The position numbers and the translations under genes were made by a program. Shown here piece after piece: positions 11,129 to 22,072 of a stretch of DNA of 64,000 bases; the stretch's first letter is position 1; each line of letters starts with the position of its first letter. The stretch covers positions 1,892,981-1,956,980 of the forward strand of contig VZSR01001755.1 in assembly GCA_013398615.1 (NCBI GenBank). The letters run 5' to 3'. Below the pieces are notes generated by a model. That model saw only the letters and a list, made by a program, of their open reading frames with translations. It ran no database searches and was not told where the DNA came from. The DNA is from Brachypodius melanocephalos. Taxonomy: Eukaryota > Chordata > Aves > Passeriformes > Pycnonotidae.

Positions 11129-11400
11129 TGTCCGGTGTAAAGGGTCCCGGGAGGAGGCGGCGGGTTCCCCGGTGCAGAGCGGGCCAGGAGAAGGCGCCAG
11201 GTCCGCGTGTTCCCGGTGCGGAGATTCCCGGGAGAAGCCGCGGTGGAGAGCGGGCACGGCCGCGTTCCCCGGCTCCGGGACGCTCCGGTTGAGCCCGCGG
11301 GCACCCGGCACCTGCCGCCAGCATCCCCTCACCCTCCCTGGGCAGCGATAAAAGCTTGTGCGGGACTTCACCGGGAGTTTGGGATGGTCCCGTGTGGAAG

Positions 11401-13080
11401 CTGGCTGCCCGCTCGCTCCCGTTGCCAAATTATGGGCTGATGTCCGAGGCCCCGGGCAGTGAGAGAAAATACCGGAGACAGAAAAGTTTCGTTGCTTTTG
11501 TCCCTTTATTTCAGTGAAGGGAAATGCGAATGTGCAGGGTGTCCCGTCCCAAACTCCCGACCCCAGCAGGCACGAGAAGCCAGGCAAGCACAACACCGCT
11601 CCTAAAGCGAAAATCCTTCTCTTTTCTAAGTGAAACATCTCTTTCCAAAACAAGAGCTTTGATCTAAGATCATTTGGAGCAAGGCTGGAAGCGAGGGAAG
11701 GACGAGCCTGGCTGCAGTGCGTGGGATCCACGGCTTTGTTCCCTGAGTCACCTGTGGCAGCTCCGTCGGGCTGGCCAGGGTTGAAACACGCAGAAATCCA
11801 CAGGATTTTTAACAGCTTGTCCTCCCTACGGTGGACGTGGCCTAAGACAAAGAAAATAAGGATGAAATGCCTGGCCGGGAGCTTTGCAGGAACAAAAACA
11901 GCCTTGTAAACACAGCCTGAAGTTTGCCAAGCCCCGGCTGTGATGGACAGCGCAGGGGTGTTGGGTTCCAGGGCAGGTGTCCCCCTCGGGAAGGGACAAC
12001 AGCTGAAATCCACGGGGGAGCCCGTGGTGTGCTGGAAAAACGAGGTGACAGAGCACCCCAGGCTTTAGGAGTTCCCATAAACACCTTGAATTGCACCCAG
12101 CGCTGCCACAGCAGCCCCTGAAACACCCAAAAATGAGCGCTGGGGATGCTCCCGGGCAAGGCAGCGGGAATCAGCGGCAGGGCAGCCCGGAGCTGCTCAG
12201 GAACAAACTGCTCCAAGCGGCTCGGCCTCCAGAGAGCTCCTTACAATGTCCAGAGCAGGCTGTAAATATGATTCCTTACTTTCCACGGCAAAGCCAGTTC
12301 CTGCAGTCGCTCCTCTTTGCTTAAACTCTCCTCCTCCTCATTTCTTTGCTAAGTTTCCAAGTCTGCCACGAGCTGTCTTTAAACGCTCGGTGGAGAAGCT
12401 TTGCCCAAATGCTCCCTCCTGCAGGAACAGCCTCCCCGTGCTGCTGCTGCTCCATCCCACCAGCTGCCGTGCCTGGCACCAGCGGTGTTTGCCGAGTTCC
12501 CCGGATCCCCGGCGAGGAAGTGCCGCATTGTTGCAGCAATAAACACAACGGCCGAGGGCAGCTGGTTCACAAGCGCCACATTTGTGAGCGCAGGAGGCGC
12601 AGAATTTACGCGGTGGGGAGGGGGAAGCAGAGACAAGTGCTCCTGATGGTTGGGCAATCTGGGCACGTTGGGCAATCGCGCTGTTGGTGAGTTGTTCTTG
12701 GGTGGTTCTGGTCGTTTGCAAGGGGGAGAGAAGTCCCAAACTTATGGATCTGGAAGGCAAAATCTATAACGGGAGATGACTGCAATTAGTTTATCCATTT
12801 AGTGAGATGAACATAACTAAATCCACAGGTTTTGAAAAACACAGTTCATGTACCTGCATCAGAGAAAAAAATATTTCTCGTGTTTATCTTTGTGTACTTC
12901 CCATGAACTGCTAAAATAGCAACAATTGGAGTTGCCTTGAAGCATTTGCCCATCTATGCTTCAGTGAAATAAAGAGCTGTGATCCACTCCTGCTAAGAGA
13001 TGCTCTGCTGAGGGGTGAGTGCAGCAATTCCCTGTGCAAAACCTCCAAGATATTCCAGATTGCAGCCCGGCTTTGGAGTT
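11401..13080. other. KCNJ2 upstream DNA without a gene
   Basis: This is unique-looking sequence of mixed composition. I saw no coding region, transposon or array. The short open frames lack recognisable protein features. Confidence 0.5.
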
Positions 13081-13082
13081 TC

Positions 13083-13169
13083 TTACTCAGCCTTTACTCA
13101 TGCGGAGCGGCTGATAAAAAACGCAGCCCTACTAGGGATTTATCTGCCCGGATGAGTAAGGCTTACTCA
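13083..13169. promoter_or_regulatory. Cluster of four TGAGTAA / TTACTCA sites
   Basis: TTACTCA occurs at 13083, 13094 and 13163, and its complement TGAGTAA at 13153, all within 87 bp. TGAGTAA is a near-consensus AP-1-type bZIP site. The cluster lies 2.3 kb upstream of the KCNJ2 promoter and may be an enhancer. Confidence 0.35.
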
Positions 13170-15171
13170 GCCATTCAGCGCTTCACACGAGGCAGGGGAG
13201 AGCAGATACATCACCAGTGTTTCACAGCTCTCCCAAAGTCGGGGCAGCTGTGCCCAGAAAGCTCTTCCTTGAATGAAATATCGATTGTAAACCCCTTGCA
13301 AGGATAATGAAAACCATCGTGGAGCCGCCTGCCCGGGCTCCAGAGAGAGGAGCCCTTCCAAACTTCCAAAGAGGGAAGCTGAAGTTACAAGAAAAGTTTC
13401 TAAAAAACCCTTTCCTGTTGCAACAAGCCAGGACAAAGAGGGTGAGACAGCTGAAAACTTAACCCTCAGCGCGGAGCGAGGGGCACGCTTTCCTTCTCTC
13501 CGTGAACGGTTTTCCAGCGTGACATAAGAAATCTCTCACCAAAATATTAGAAAAGAGATGTGGAATGGTCGTGGGCTGAAGGGTTTTCAAGGCAAGACCC
13601 TTTATCTGCTGAAAAAAACACTACCAAGGGAGTGGAAAGGCTCTGGGAAGGAAGAACATTCCAGAATTTTTCTCCCCTTTTTCTGTCCCAGTTCTCCCCT
13701 TGGTTGTCCCCACAGCCACCCTGTCCCTCAGCATGCAGATTCCCTCTGGAAGGAAATTTGGGAGTTGTGTTGCAGGCCCAAACCTTGGACCAGAGGCTTT
13801 GGGCCCTGTCTCACTCCACAGGAGACGTTATTAAATTGCTTTTTCTGTCTTGGCGCTGAAAGGACCTAATTATCAGATTGCATTAGTCCTCATCTCTTCA
13901 AGTGGCCAAATCTGCTTTGGTTCTCAAGGATTTTATTGCCAGCTGAAAATGGCTTAATTGTATTGTGCTTGCAAAGAAAACACGGGCTGGGGGAATCAAA
14001 GCTTTCCACAAGAGGAGGAGAAATGCCATAAATAACACGCTGGGCTTTTTTCTTTTTTTTTTTTTTTTTTCGGGTCTCACCATTTCCACGCATGTAAACT
14101 GGCATGAGTTTGCCTTTCTTCCCTAACCATGAAGTCAACTGGAAAAAATCCCTCAGGAAAAGGTGGTTTCCCCATTCCCAGTAACCTCCTGGGGATTAAC
14201 TGGATCTTTACAGGTCTGATGCTGGGATCCCCAATGGAAAATGAACCCACATTGGTGACAGAGGCAACAGGGAAATCCAATGAAAATTCCACAGAGAGAA
14301 GCTTGCACGTTTGATAAGAGAGCAAATAAATAGATTTGCAAGCAAATGGGATCTACAGATGTGCAACTCTGCTCGATAAAAATGGGTTTGTCCAAGGGAG
14401 GGATGGAAGTGGAGAGAGGAAATTGAATTTGGGCTTTATAGACCTGAGAAGAGTGGAACTCTCACACTCCCCAACCACATTTGTTTTCTTAATTGTATAT
14501 TTTGCGTCCAAAATCTTCATTTAAGATTTCAGGCTGCCTTAGTTAGGCTTATCCTAAAGGCAAATCACCAGCCAGTCACTGTATTTTGGGAAAAAAAAAT
14601 ATATATATATATATTTTTTCAGTCCTTGCTGCTGCAGGAGGGGGATGTGGGGGAGCAAGGTGAAGAAATCTTGAAATACTGAATTCCAAACAGAAACCCA
14701 CTTCCAGCAGGAGCTGTATCTAACTCCCAATCCAACAGCAACCCACAAATTCTGCCAAGGAAAACTCCTTTCCGACGCTCTGTTCCACGTGGCTCGGTTC
14801 TCACCAAATTAAGGCGCCTAATTTAAAGCATCTTTAGCTCCCAGCTGAACTTCCAGACCCAATAAAATGTGATGTTGGGAAAAAGGGAGCTCTGAGCTCT
14901 CCATGCAGGGTCAAAGGCCTTCAAATGATCAGGAAATGTTCATCTGATATTGAATGTACACCTGGCTCATTCCGTATTTTCCCCAAGCAGAGGGGTCCAG
15001 CAGCATTCAGGGACCTGTTCCCAAAATCCAGGATTGTGGATAATCTCCCAGAAGCGCAGGAAATGGAAAGGACACCTGGCATTGTTTGGGACACAGCAAA
15101 TATTTCATATTCACCCTCCTCAAGCCATCAGTCAGCTGGGGACATTTTGTGCTCAAAGACAGCAGTGGGGA
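13170..15171. other. Intergenic DNA
   Basis: No gene seen. It includes a poly-T run near 14047-14070 and a short (AT)n tract near 14589-14612. Confidence 0.5.
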
Positions 15172-15303
15172 GGAGTTTTCAGATTAATGGGAAGGAATTT
15201 TCAGATTAATGGGAAGGAATTTTCAAATAAATGGGAAGGAATTTTCAGATTAATGAGGAGGAATTTTCAGATTAATTCAAATTAATTTTCAGATTAATTC
15301 TCA
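15172..15303. repeat. 22-bp tandem repeat (AGATTAATGGGAAGGAATTTTC)n
   Basis: About five to six imperfect copies of a 22-bp unit built around GGAATTTTCAGATTAATGG. The later copies degrade into AATTTTCAGATTAATTC. Confidence 0.85.
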
Positions 15304-15802
15304 GAGGAGGAATTAGTGTGAGCGCTCAAAGTGACCATACAATGACATATTCCTAAAGCTCAGAATTTTCCTATTAATCTCCCAGTTATCTGCTGATCTC
15401 CCACAGCTGCCATTCTTTGGCTATCTCCAGGGAAAGGGAGTTAATGGTTAATAAAACCTGCCAGAGTGGTGAGAACACGCTCGTGGAGCTGCCATGGGGA
15501 TGTTGACAATTCCTGGAAGGAAAAGGGTTAAGAGCCAGCAGCTCACACACACACACACAAAGTGTGGGACTGCACTTTCATCCTCTCCCTTACAGCTCCG
15601 CTTGTTCAGTGCCAGCTTTCCCCAAACTGGGATGGGTTCCTGCTCAGCTGAGCACAGAGGGGTGAGGAGATCTGGGTGTTTCTCTGGTTTAAACACCTCT
15701 GGTTGTGGACCTTGCCTGTGAGCTGGAGGCTCCCAAGGACATCCATGGGTTTTTTAGTGGTTCCTTGCTGTGGGCAGTTGTAAAATCAGAGTCTCTGATT
15801 CA
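15304..15802. other. Intergenic DNA with a short (CA)n
   Basis: No gene seen. An (AC) dinucleotide run lies at about 15543-15560. Confidence 0.5.
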
Positions 15803-16190
15803 GAGTGATAAAATCCCAGAATTTGGGTTGGAAGGGACCTTAAATTCATCCATCCCAGCTTCTGCCATGGCAGGGACACCTCCCACTGTCCCAGGGTGCT
15901 CCAAGCCCCGTCCAATCTGGTCTTGGACATTCCAGGGGTCCAGGGGCAGCCACAGCTGCCCTGGGAATTCCATCCCAGCTCCTCCCCACCTTCTCAGGGA
16001 AGGATTTTTTCCCAATATCCCATCCAGCCCTGCCCTCTCTCAGTTTTGTACCCTTGCCCTGTTGCTCCATCCCTTGTCCAAAGTCTCTCTCCATCTTTCC
16101 TGTAGCTCCTTCAGGCACTGCAAGTCCACAACGAGGTCACCACGAAGCTCCAGGCTGAGCAATCCCAACTCTCCCATCTTTTCCAACACC
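15803..16190 (-). mobile_element. CR1 LINE 3' end
   Basis: Plus-strand text GGGTTGGAAGGGACCTTAAA, then the blocks around GCCATGGCAGGGACACCTCCC and TCCAAGCCCCGTCC, is the complement of the CR1 3' UTR. The element is therefore on the minus strand and truncated at its 5' end, as most avian CR1 copies are. Confidence 0.9.
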
Positions 16191-18149
16191 AATTCTTCTC
16201 TTTTAGGGGAAAAAGCAAAGAGAACGGGGATTGTTCAGCCAATCCAAAGCCCTCGAGGTGCTCAGACAACTTTCCAGCTTTCCCTGCAGAGCCCAGGAGG
16301 CTCAAAGAGAGGGGCTGGGCTGTGTTTTTCTAATTGCACCAGGCAGGGATAAAAGCAGAGACCTGAGAGTGCCACCACGGGCAGAGACGTGGAAAGCTTC
16401 CAATGGGAAAAGGGAGTGGCGAGAAGGAACAAGAGCTGGTTTGCAGCAGAAAGAGCTGGAAAGTTTCTGTCTTTTCCGAGCAAAATCACTGCAGATCATC
16501 TCCCTTTTTTTGCATCTCTCCTTTTGACCCGTTTGTGTTCACACCTGGGGCACCAAGGGCAGCTCCACCTCCCCAGGTGAGGTTTGGTGGTGCCTGAGAG
16601 GGGGCTGGGGTGGGGAGTGTGGGCACAGGATGCTCCCAGCAGTGCCCCGGGCAAATCCTGCACAGCTCCCCTGCACTGCTGCAGCTCTGAGCATTTATTA
16701 CTACCGTAATTTATTGCCTGTCAGGGGATCCACTCCAGTGAAAACTGCGTTCATAAACCTGAAAGCATCTGATTTCTGCTAGCACCACGTAAATGACTGT
16801 TCCCCCTCTCGTTCTCACACTTTTTATTCCAGCAGATTAGCTGAGATCAAATGTCCTCAGTGTTTTCTATCACTTTGTACCAGAGCCTCAGAATCCGCCT
16901 GGAGTCTGTGGCCACAACATAAATGACAATATCAGAGTTTATTTTCTCTCCTGGAAAGCAAATAAACTGTGCTAAAAACAGGGGGTTAGATCACTGGCCA
17001 TTGTGGAAGGAAAACCACAGCAGAAAACAAGCTGGAGCTTCCTGAGGAGGCAGCACTGGGGTTTGTACATCCAGTGGGAACTTCCATCCCCATGGCACTG
17101 CGGGAGACCCTCCCTGAGAGGGGACTTTGGGTGGGTTTGTGCTGGATTCTGCCCATCAGCAACGATTGGGATGGTCCTGGAGATGATGGGGATGGTGGGG
17201 AGCAGTCCCAGCTTTTTTTTTTTTTTTGGGGAGGGGAGCCTCAAACCCTTCCAGAGCCTTCAGAGCATCCCCCCCCTTTGCCTGCCCTTCCCTGCTCAGG
17301 AAGACAAGGAGATCCTGGCCAGGACACCCAGAGCTGCTCCCTGGCACAGGGGGAGCTCAGCCCTTCCCAGAACTCCTGCAGGGCCGGGAAAGAGGAGCAC
17401 GAATTAAACCAGCTGGCACCTCCCAGAACATCCCTCCAAATGAAAACTGAACAGATGAGTACGACCAAACCCAGCTCGAAAGCGTTGCTGAAACTTCCTG
17501 AGATTGTTTTTGGGCTGATTACTTGGAGCAGCCCTCCAAGGCCCAGCCATTAAAACACCTCTGCCACTCGAGAAATCTGTCGTCAGAGAGGAAATTCTCA
17601 TCAGCAAGTGAACGCCACAGCTTCCTCTGCCCTGCTAGCACGAGCTTGTGCTGCTTATTCGCTTTTCTGGTGCCATTTTGTGCCTCCAGGCCCAGGGGAA
17701 GGATTCTCCACCCAGCCCTGGGCATCCTGTGCTGGAATTTGGGCCAAACGGAATGTCCTGTGCTCTGGTGCAGGTGCCAGGAGGGGAAGGACGGTGCAGG
17801 AGGAGGCTCTCTCCTGGTCTACACTGGGAAAGGCTGTGCCTCAGTGCGAGCCATGAGTTTCTTTGTAATCTCCCTAATTCTTCAGGAGTTGGCTTTGATC
17901 CCCTGGTGTGATTTGAGCTGATGCCCAAACCCTATTAAAGAACCTTGTGACAGGGACTGGGGAGGGGGGAAAGGTTGTGCTTTTTCCCATCAGATGTTGA
18001 GCAATCAGCGTGGAAAGCTGAGGAATGTCAGAGCTGGTGACATCGTGGCACTGTGGTGGCATCACAGCTCCCAAGATTCCTGTGGTTCCACAGGGCTGGG
18101 AATGCTCCCCATAGGTGGGATCGGAGCTGCAGGAGCATCCTGGGTCCTT
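16191..18149. other. Intergenic DNA
   Basis: No gene seen. The AT-richer block 16690-16985 is listed separately. A poly-T run lies at 17212-17227. Confidence 0.5.
16690..16985. promoter_or_regulatory. Candidate conserved non-coding element
   Basis: A unique, low-CpG, AT-leaning block with no repeat signature, unlike the surrounding GC-rich sequence. That texture is typical of vertebrate conserved elements. No alignment was possible, so this is only a candidate. Confidence 0.2.
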
Positions 18150-18452
18150 TCCTGAGTCCATTCTCTGAATCCTTTCCCTGAATCCCTTCCCTGAATCCCT
18201 CCCCTGGATCCCTCCCCTGGATCCCTTCTATGGATCCCTTCCCTGGATCCTCCCCTGAATCCTTTCCCTGAATCCCTTTCCTGGATCCCTTCCCTGGATC
18301 CCTTCCCTGGACCCTTTCCCTGATCCTTTCCCTGGATCCTTGCCTGAATCCTTTCCCTGATCCCTTCCCTGGATCTCTTCCCTGAATCCTTTCCCTGGAT
18401 CCCTTCTCTGAATCCTTTCCCTGGATCCCACTCCTGGATCCCTCCCCTGCCT
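18150..18452. repeat. 13-bp minisatellite (GGATCCCTTCCCT)n
   Basis: About 23 imperfect copies of TGGATCCCTTCCC / TGAATCCTTTCCC. The unit is not a multiple of three, so all three minus-strand frames read the same Gly/Lys/Asp/Arg-rich peptide. The resulting open frames are not genes. Confidence 0.92.
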
Positions 18453-20859
18453 TCCCTCTGGGCTGGCACCCAAAATTTTGGGCCGGTGTCCAGAATCCCA
18501 CCATGGTTCTGTGGCTCCAAAGCAGCCAAGGCTGATCCAAGCCGTTCCCGTCCCTCCTCAGAGCCCTCAGAGCACAAGCCTTTGTTCAGAGCTGAGCTTT
18601 GGCAGACAGTTCATTTGCATCACAGCACATTTTGGGGGCCGAATGCCTCCTGAGGTCACCTGTGACAGGCAGAGGGGACACCCAGCACCCGGGCTGGGGC
18701 TGTCTTGATTTGACAAAGGGCAGGGGTCACATGTGGGGACAATCAGAGGAGACAAAGAGAGAAAGAGAATGAGCAGGGGCTGGTCACGGTGACAGTACTG
18801 GAAGGTGCTTGTGCTCTCTGCCACCAGAGGTGACATAGAAAAACCTGTGCAGAACAGACTGGAGCAGGGAACAACGGGCTGGCTTTGTTCCTCTCGCCTG
18901 GTGGGGTGACTCCAGAGCTCAGCATCAAGTGCCAGCAATGCCAATCAATCCTGGCTCTTTTTGTTTAAAAAAAAAAAAGATCCACACAAAAGACCCACCA
19001 AACCCACCAATCCATCCTCCAGCTTTCCAGAAGCCTGAGCTCCCCCAGCAGCTCAGCTTTCCTTCACCGCCAGCTGTGCTGCTGATCCCAGGGCTCCAGG
19101 GAAGGCAGGATGGGTGCACAGGGCAGGATTTTACTCTGGAGGCTGCGCAGAGCTCTGTGCTTTGCATTATTCACACTCCTCCAGCCCTGGCAAATTGCTT
19201 CGCTTCTGACCCTGCTCCAGTGTAATTTTTTCAAGCTGAAGAAGTGTCTGTTCTGAATCTTCATCCGAAATGGCAAATTGACTTTGAATCTTTTTGGAAG
19301 GCCCAGAAAGGAATGAAAGGCTTCCAAGCATCTCTGTGCTGTTTTGGTGCCTGGAAGTGGCTCCTCTCCCAGGGGAGCAAAGAGAAGAAGCAGAGCTGGG
19401 TGAGTGATTTCATCTGCGCCAGGTCATTCACTGCGAGGCAGCACCTCAGCCCTGCACGATTTGCACAAAACATCCTTGACCTCGCTCTTCCCTGCCCTCA
19501 GCTGTGCTTCAGACAACTCTGGGAAGGAGAAGCCTCTCCAAGGAGCAAATCCACGAGGAAAAGCTTTGCTCAAATAATGCCCAGGGGGCCGGGGCAGGGC
19601 GTGGATCCTCCCTTTATGTGGGGAGGCTGTTGCAGGGCTTTCAGCATCTCAGGTAAAATTAGCACCCCGCTAATTACCCAAACACACAGCTGGGGAAAGT
19701 GCAGCTGTTCCAGAGGAGCTGGAATTGGCAGGGATTTATCAATGGGAGGAAAGGGATGGGAGCTGCTTCTGTCCCACGTGTGAAGATGTGTCCCATGTGA
19801 CACTTCCCTGCTGGAGCTGCTCTCCCCAAATCCTGAGGATTTCTGTCATCAGAGCTTTTCCAAACCTTTCTCCCACATTTTTGGTCCCTAGCAAAGGAAT
19901 TCTGTGGGTTTAGGACTTCTGTGCTAGCAAGGTTTGGAGCTGTGTGGGATTGTAAAGAACCACATCTGACTGCTTCACCTGGGACCTCTCCAAAAAGAAG
20001 GATGAAACGGGAGGAAAGACAAAAACCACCTCCTAACAGAGTTGTTGTCTGTGGAAAAAGGCACCACTGGAGACAAGTTTAATCAGTGCAGCGAGTAACT
20101 GCCATGAAACACCTCCCAAATTTCATTTCCCACTTCACATCCCACCACAGCTCGCTCTGGAAAGCCTCCCGTGGGATTGGTGGGGTCACATTTACTCCCC
20201 ATGAGTAAGGGCAGGGGGTGTTTCCCCTCGGAGACAATCCTTGGGCTCTTCCTGCTTCTCCACTTGGAGATCTGAGAGCGCTGATGCACAATTCCAATTT
20301 TTCCTGCCCCGCTCAGAGCGCAGCTATCCCAGCGAGGCATCTGCCAGCCAAAATTCCTGCTGGAGACACCCAGCAGAGCCATCCCACCGAGCCCCAAAGC
20401 GGAGCAGGGACTGGGGAAGCTCTGGGGCAGCCTCCCCGCTGCTGCTGCTGCTCTGCAGCGCGGTCACACAGAGGCCACCAGCTCCTTTTGGCACCTGGGC
20501 CAAGCGGGGATCGTGACAGCCCAAAAATAGTCCCCTCCCCTGTCAGGCAGGGCTGGGAGACACCCCGTGATCAAAGATGAGCAGCGAACGCACTGCCCGG
20601 CAGTGGCAGCGGAGCAGCTGCCTGACACTTGTGGAGCTTCCTAGAGGCCGGGGAGAGGATGTGAAGGAGGAGGATGACATGGAGGGCTCAGCAGATGTTC
20701 CATTGGAGCTGCTCCCGTGCGTGAGAGAACGCACGGAGCCGCTCGGCGGAAAATCTGCATCCACAAGTGGACATGGCACTGCAGATGAGATAATTATTAA
20801 GGCATTTCTATTCTGGAGCTTTCCTGCGTGGGGTTTTTTTGTTGTTGTTTTTTTTTTTT
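18453..20859. other. Intergenic DNA
   Basis: No gene, RNA or transposon could be supported. Short poly-A and (CTG) runs occur. Confidence 0.5.
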
Positions 20860-21135
20860 TTTTCTTTGCACAATAATGAATGTTAGTGTTGCCTTTCTAC
20901 AGGCACACACGTTCCCCTGGCCCAAACAAACAGGCGGCTCTGGGTCATTGATATGTCCCCGAGTCTGTCCCTTCGGCCACAAATAGCTGATTGCCCTATT
21001 TGAAAGGTTCCTGGTGGAGTGCAGCCAGGTTTGCCAGGCTATATTTACCTAAGCTGGCAAACCGGGCCACCTCCCCGCCGGCTCTGCTGCTATATATAAA
21101 GGGGAGAGATACAAAATAAATCAGCAAACGCCTCA
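20860..21135 (+). promoter_or_regulatory. Candidate enhancer or promoter with TATA box
   Basis: Unique low-repeat sequence ends in CTGCTATATATAAAGGGG (TATATATAAA at 21091-21100), a very good plus-strand TATA box. A CpG island starts about 190 bp downstream. Together they could form a promoter running towards the KCNJ16 3' end, or a distal KCNJ2 element. Confidence 0.35.
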
Positions 21136-21289
21136 CCTCGTCTTGTTTTATAACAAAATGTGTTCTGACGCTGCTGGATCCGAGAGCTGTGCCCAGGTTT
21201 CCTGGGGATGGCCAGGAAATACTGGGAATACAAGGAATTCACTGGCAACAGGTTGTCTGGTTATAACCCCGCTTTTTGAGGGGGTGACA

Positions 21290-21493
21290 CTTGGGGCCAG
21301 GGCGGGATCCCATCGCGGGTGGTGCAGAGCGGCCCCCGAGGGGCTGCTGGAGCCGGGGGGAGGCGGCGGGGGCCGAGCGTGGCGCGTCCTCGGCGCCGCT
21401 GTCGCCGCTGTCGCCGCAGATGCTCCGGGGAGCGCTCGGAGCCGCCGCAGCTCCGGGAGCTGCCGCCAGGTGGCGGCCGAGGGACCGGGATCG
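21290..21493. promoter_or_regulatory. Orphan CpG island with CTCF-like motif
   Basis: The stretch is very CpG-dense (GCGGCGG, CGCCGCTGTCGCCGC and similar) and is cut by the gap on its right. CTGCCGCCAGGTGGCGGC at 21460-21477 fits the CTCF core (CCASNAGRKGGC). It lies about 10.5 kb upstream of the KCNJ2 promoter and 6 kb past the KCNJ16 stop. Confidence 0.45.
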
Positions 21494-21690
21494 NNNNNNN
21501 NNNNNNNNNNNNNNNNNNNNNNNNNNNNNNNNNNNNNNNNNNNNNNNNNNNNNNNNNNNNNNNNNNNNNNNNNNNNNNNNNNNNNNNNNNNNNNNNNNNN
21601 NNNNNNNNNNNNNNNNNNNNNNNNNNNNNNNNNNNNNNNNNNNNNNNNNNNNNNNNNNNNNNNNNNNNNNNNNNNNNNNNNNNNNNNNNN
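21494..21690. other. Assembly gap (197 N)
   Basis: The run of 197 N sits between a CpG-rich block and a GGGATC-type minisatellite. The missing bases are probably more of either. Confidence 0.95.
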
Positions 21691-21830
21691 ATCAGGACAG
21701 GGATGGGGATGGGGATTGGATTGATCAGGATCGGGATGGGGATCAGGATCCTGACACGGATCGGGATCAGGACAGGGATGAGGACCAGGATAAGGACTGA
21801 GATCAGGATTGGGATTGGTCCAGACTCTAA
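21691..21830. repeat. GGGATC / GGATCA hexamer-based repeat
   Basis: Imperfect tandem copies of GGGATGGGGAT, GATCAGGATC and GGGATCAGGACA run from the gap edge to about 21830. The repeat creates Asp/Pro-rich and Ile/Arg-rich open frames that are not genes. Confidence 0.85.
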
Positions 21831-21889
21831 AGGGGGTGGCAAAAAGTAGGGAGAGTGGTTTGTTACATGGGAAGACAGCAATAGGAAAA

Positions 21890-22072
21890 GGAGCAATTGT
21901 TTTAAACTGAAAGAGGGGAGACTTAGAGGAGATATTTGGGAGAAACTCCCTCACGAAGTGTCCAAGGCCAGGCTGGAGCAGCCTGCTCTGTGGAAGATGT
22001 CCCTGCCCGTGACAGGGGTGGCACCGGATGAACTTTGAGCTCCCTTCCATCCCAAACCGTTCCATGATTCCA
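21890..22072 (+). mobile_element. CR1 LINE 3' end
   Basis: Runs from AGAGGGGAGACTTAGAGGAG through CAGGCTGGAGCAGCCTG to the terminal CCATCCCAAACCGTTCCATGATTCC. It is in forward orientation, truncated at the 5' end and internally shortened. Confidence 0.9.

Larger units (their letters stand above)
10560..11400. promoter_or_regulatory. CpG island at the KCNJ2 promoter
   Basis: The stretch is dense in CpG and GC on both sides of the assembly gap and contrasts with AT-rich DNA around it. It spans exon 1, the core promoter and about 500 bp upstream. Confidence 0.75.

Noticed and set aside
10721..12013. Long ORFs across the KCNJ2 CpG island
   Set aside because: They run through the 100-N gap and GC-rich promoter sequence, where stop codons are rare. 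Pro/Arg/Ala/Ser-rich noise. The same applies to frames crossing the second gap at 21494-21690.
18028..18577. Overlapping minus-strand ORFs of about 170 codons with GKGSREGIQ-type repeats
   Set aside because: All frames read the same 13-bp minisatellite. No non-repeat protein domain.
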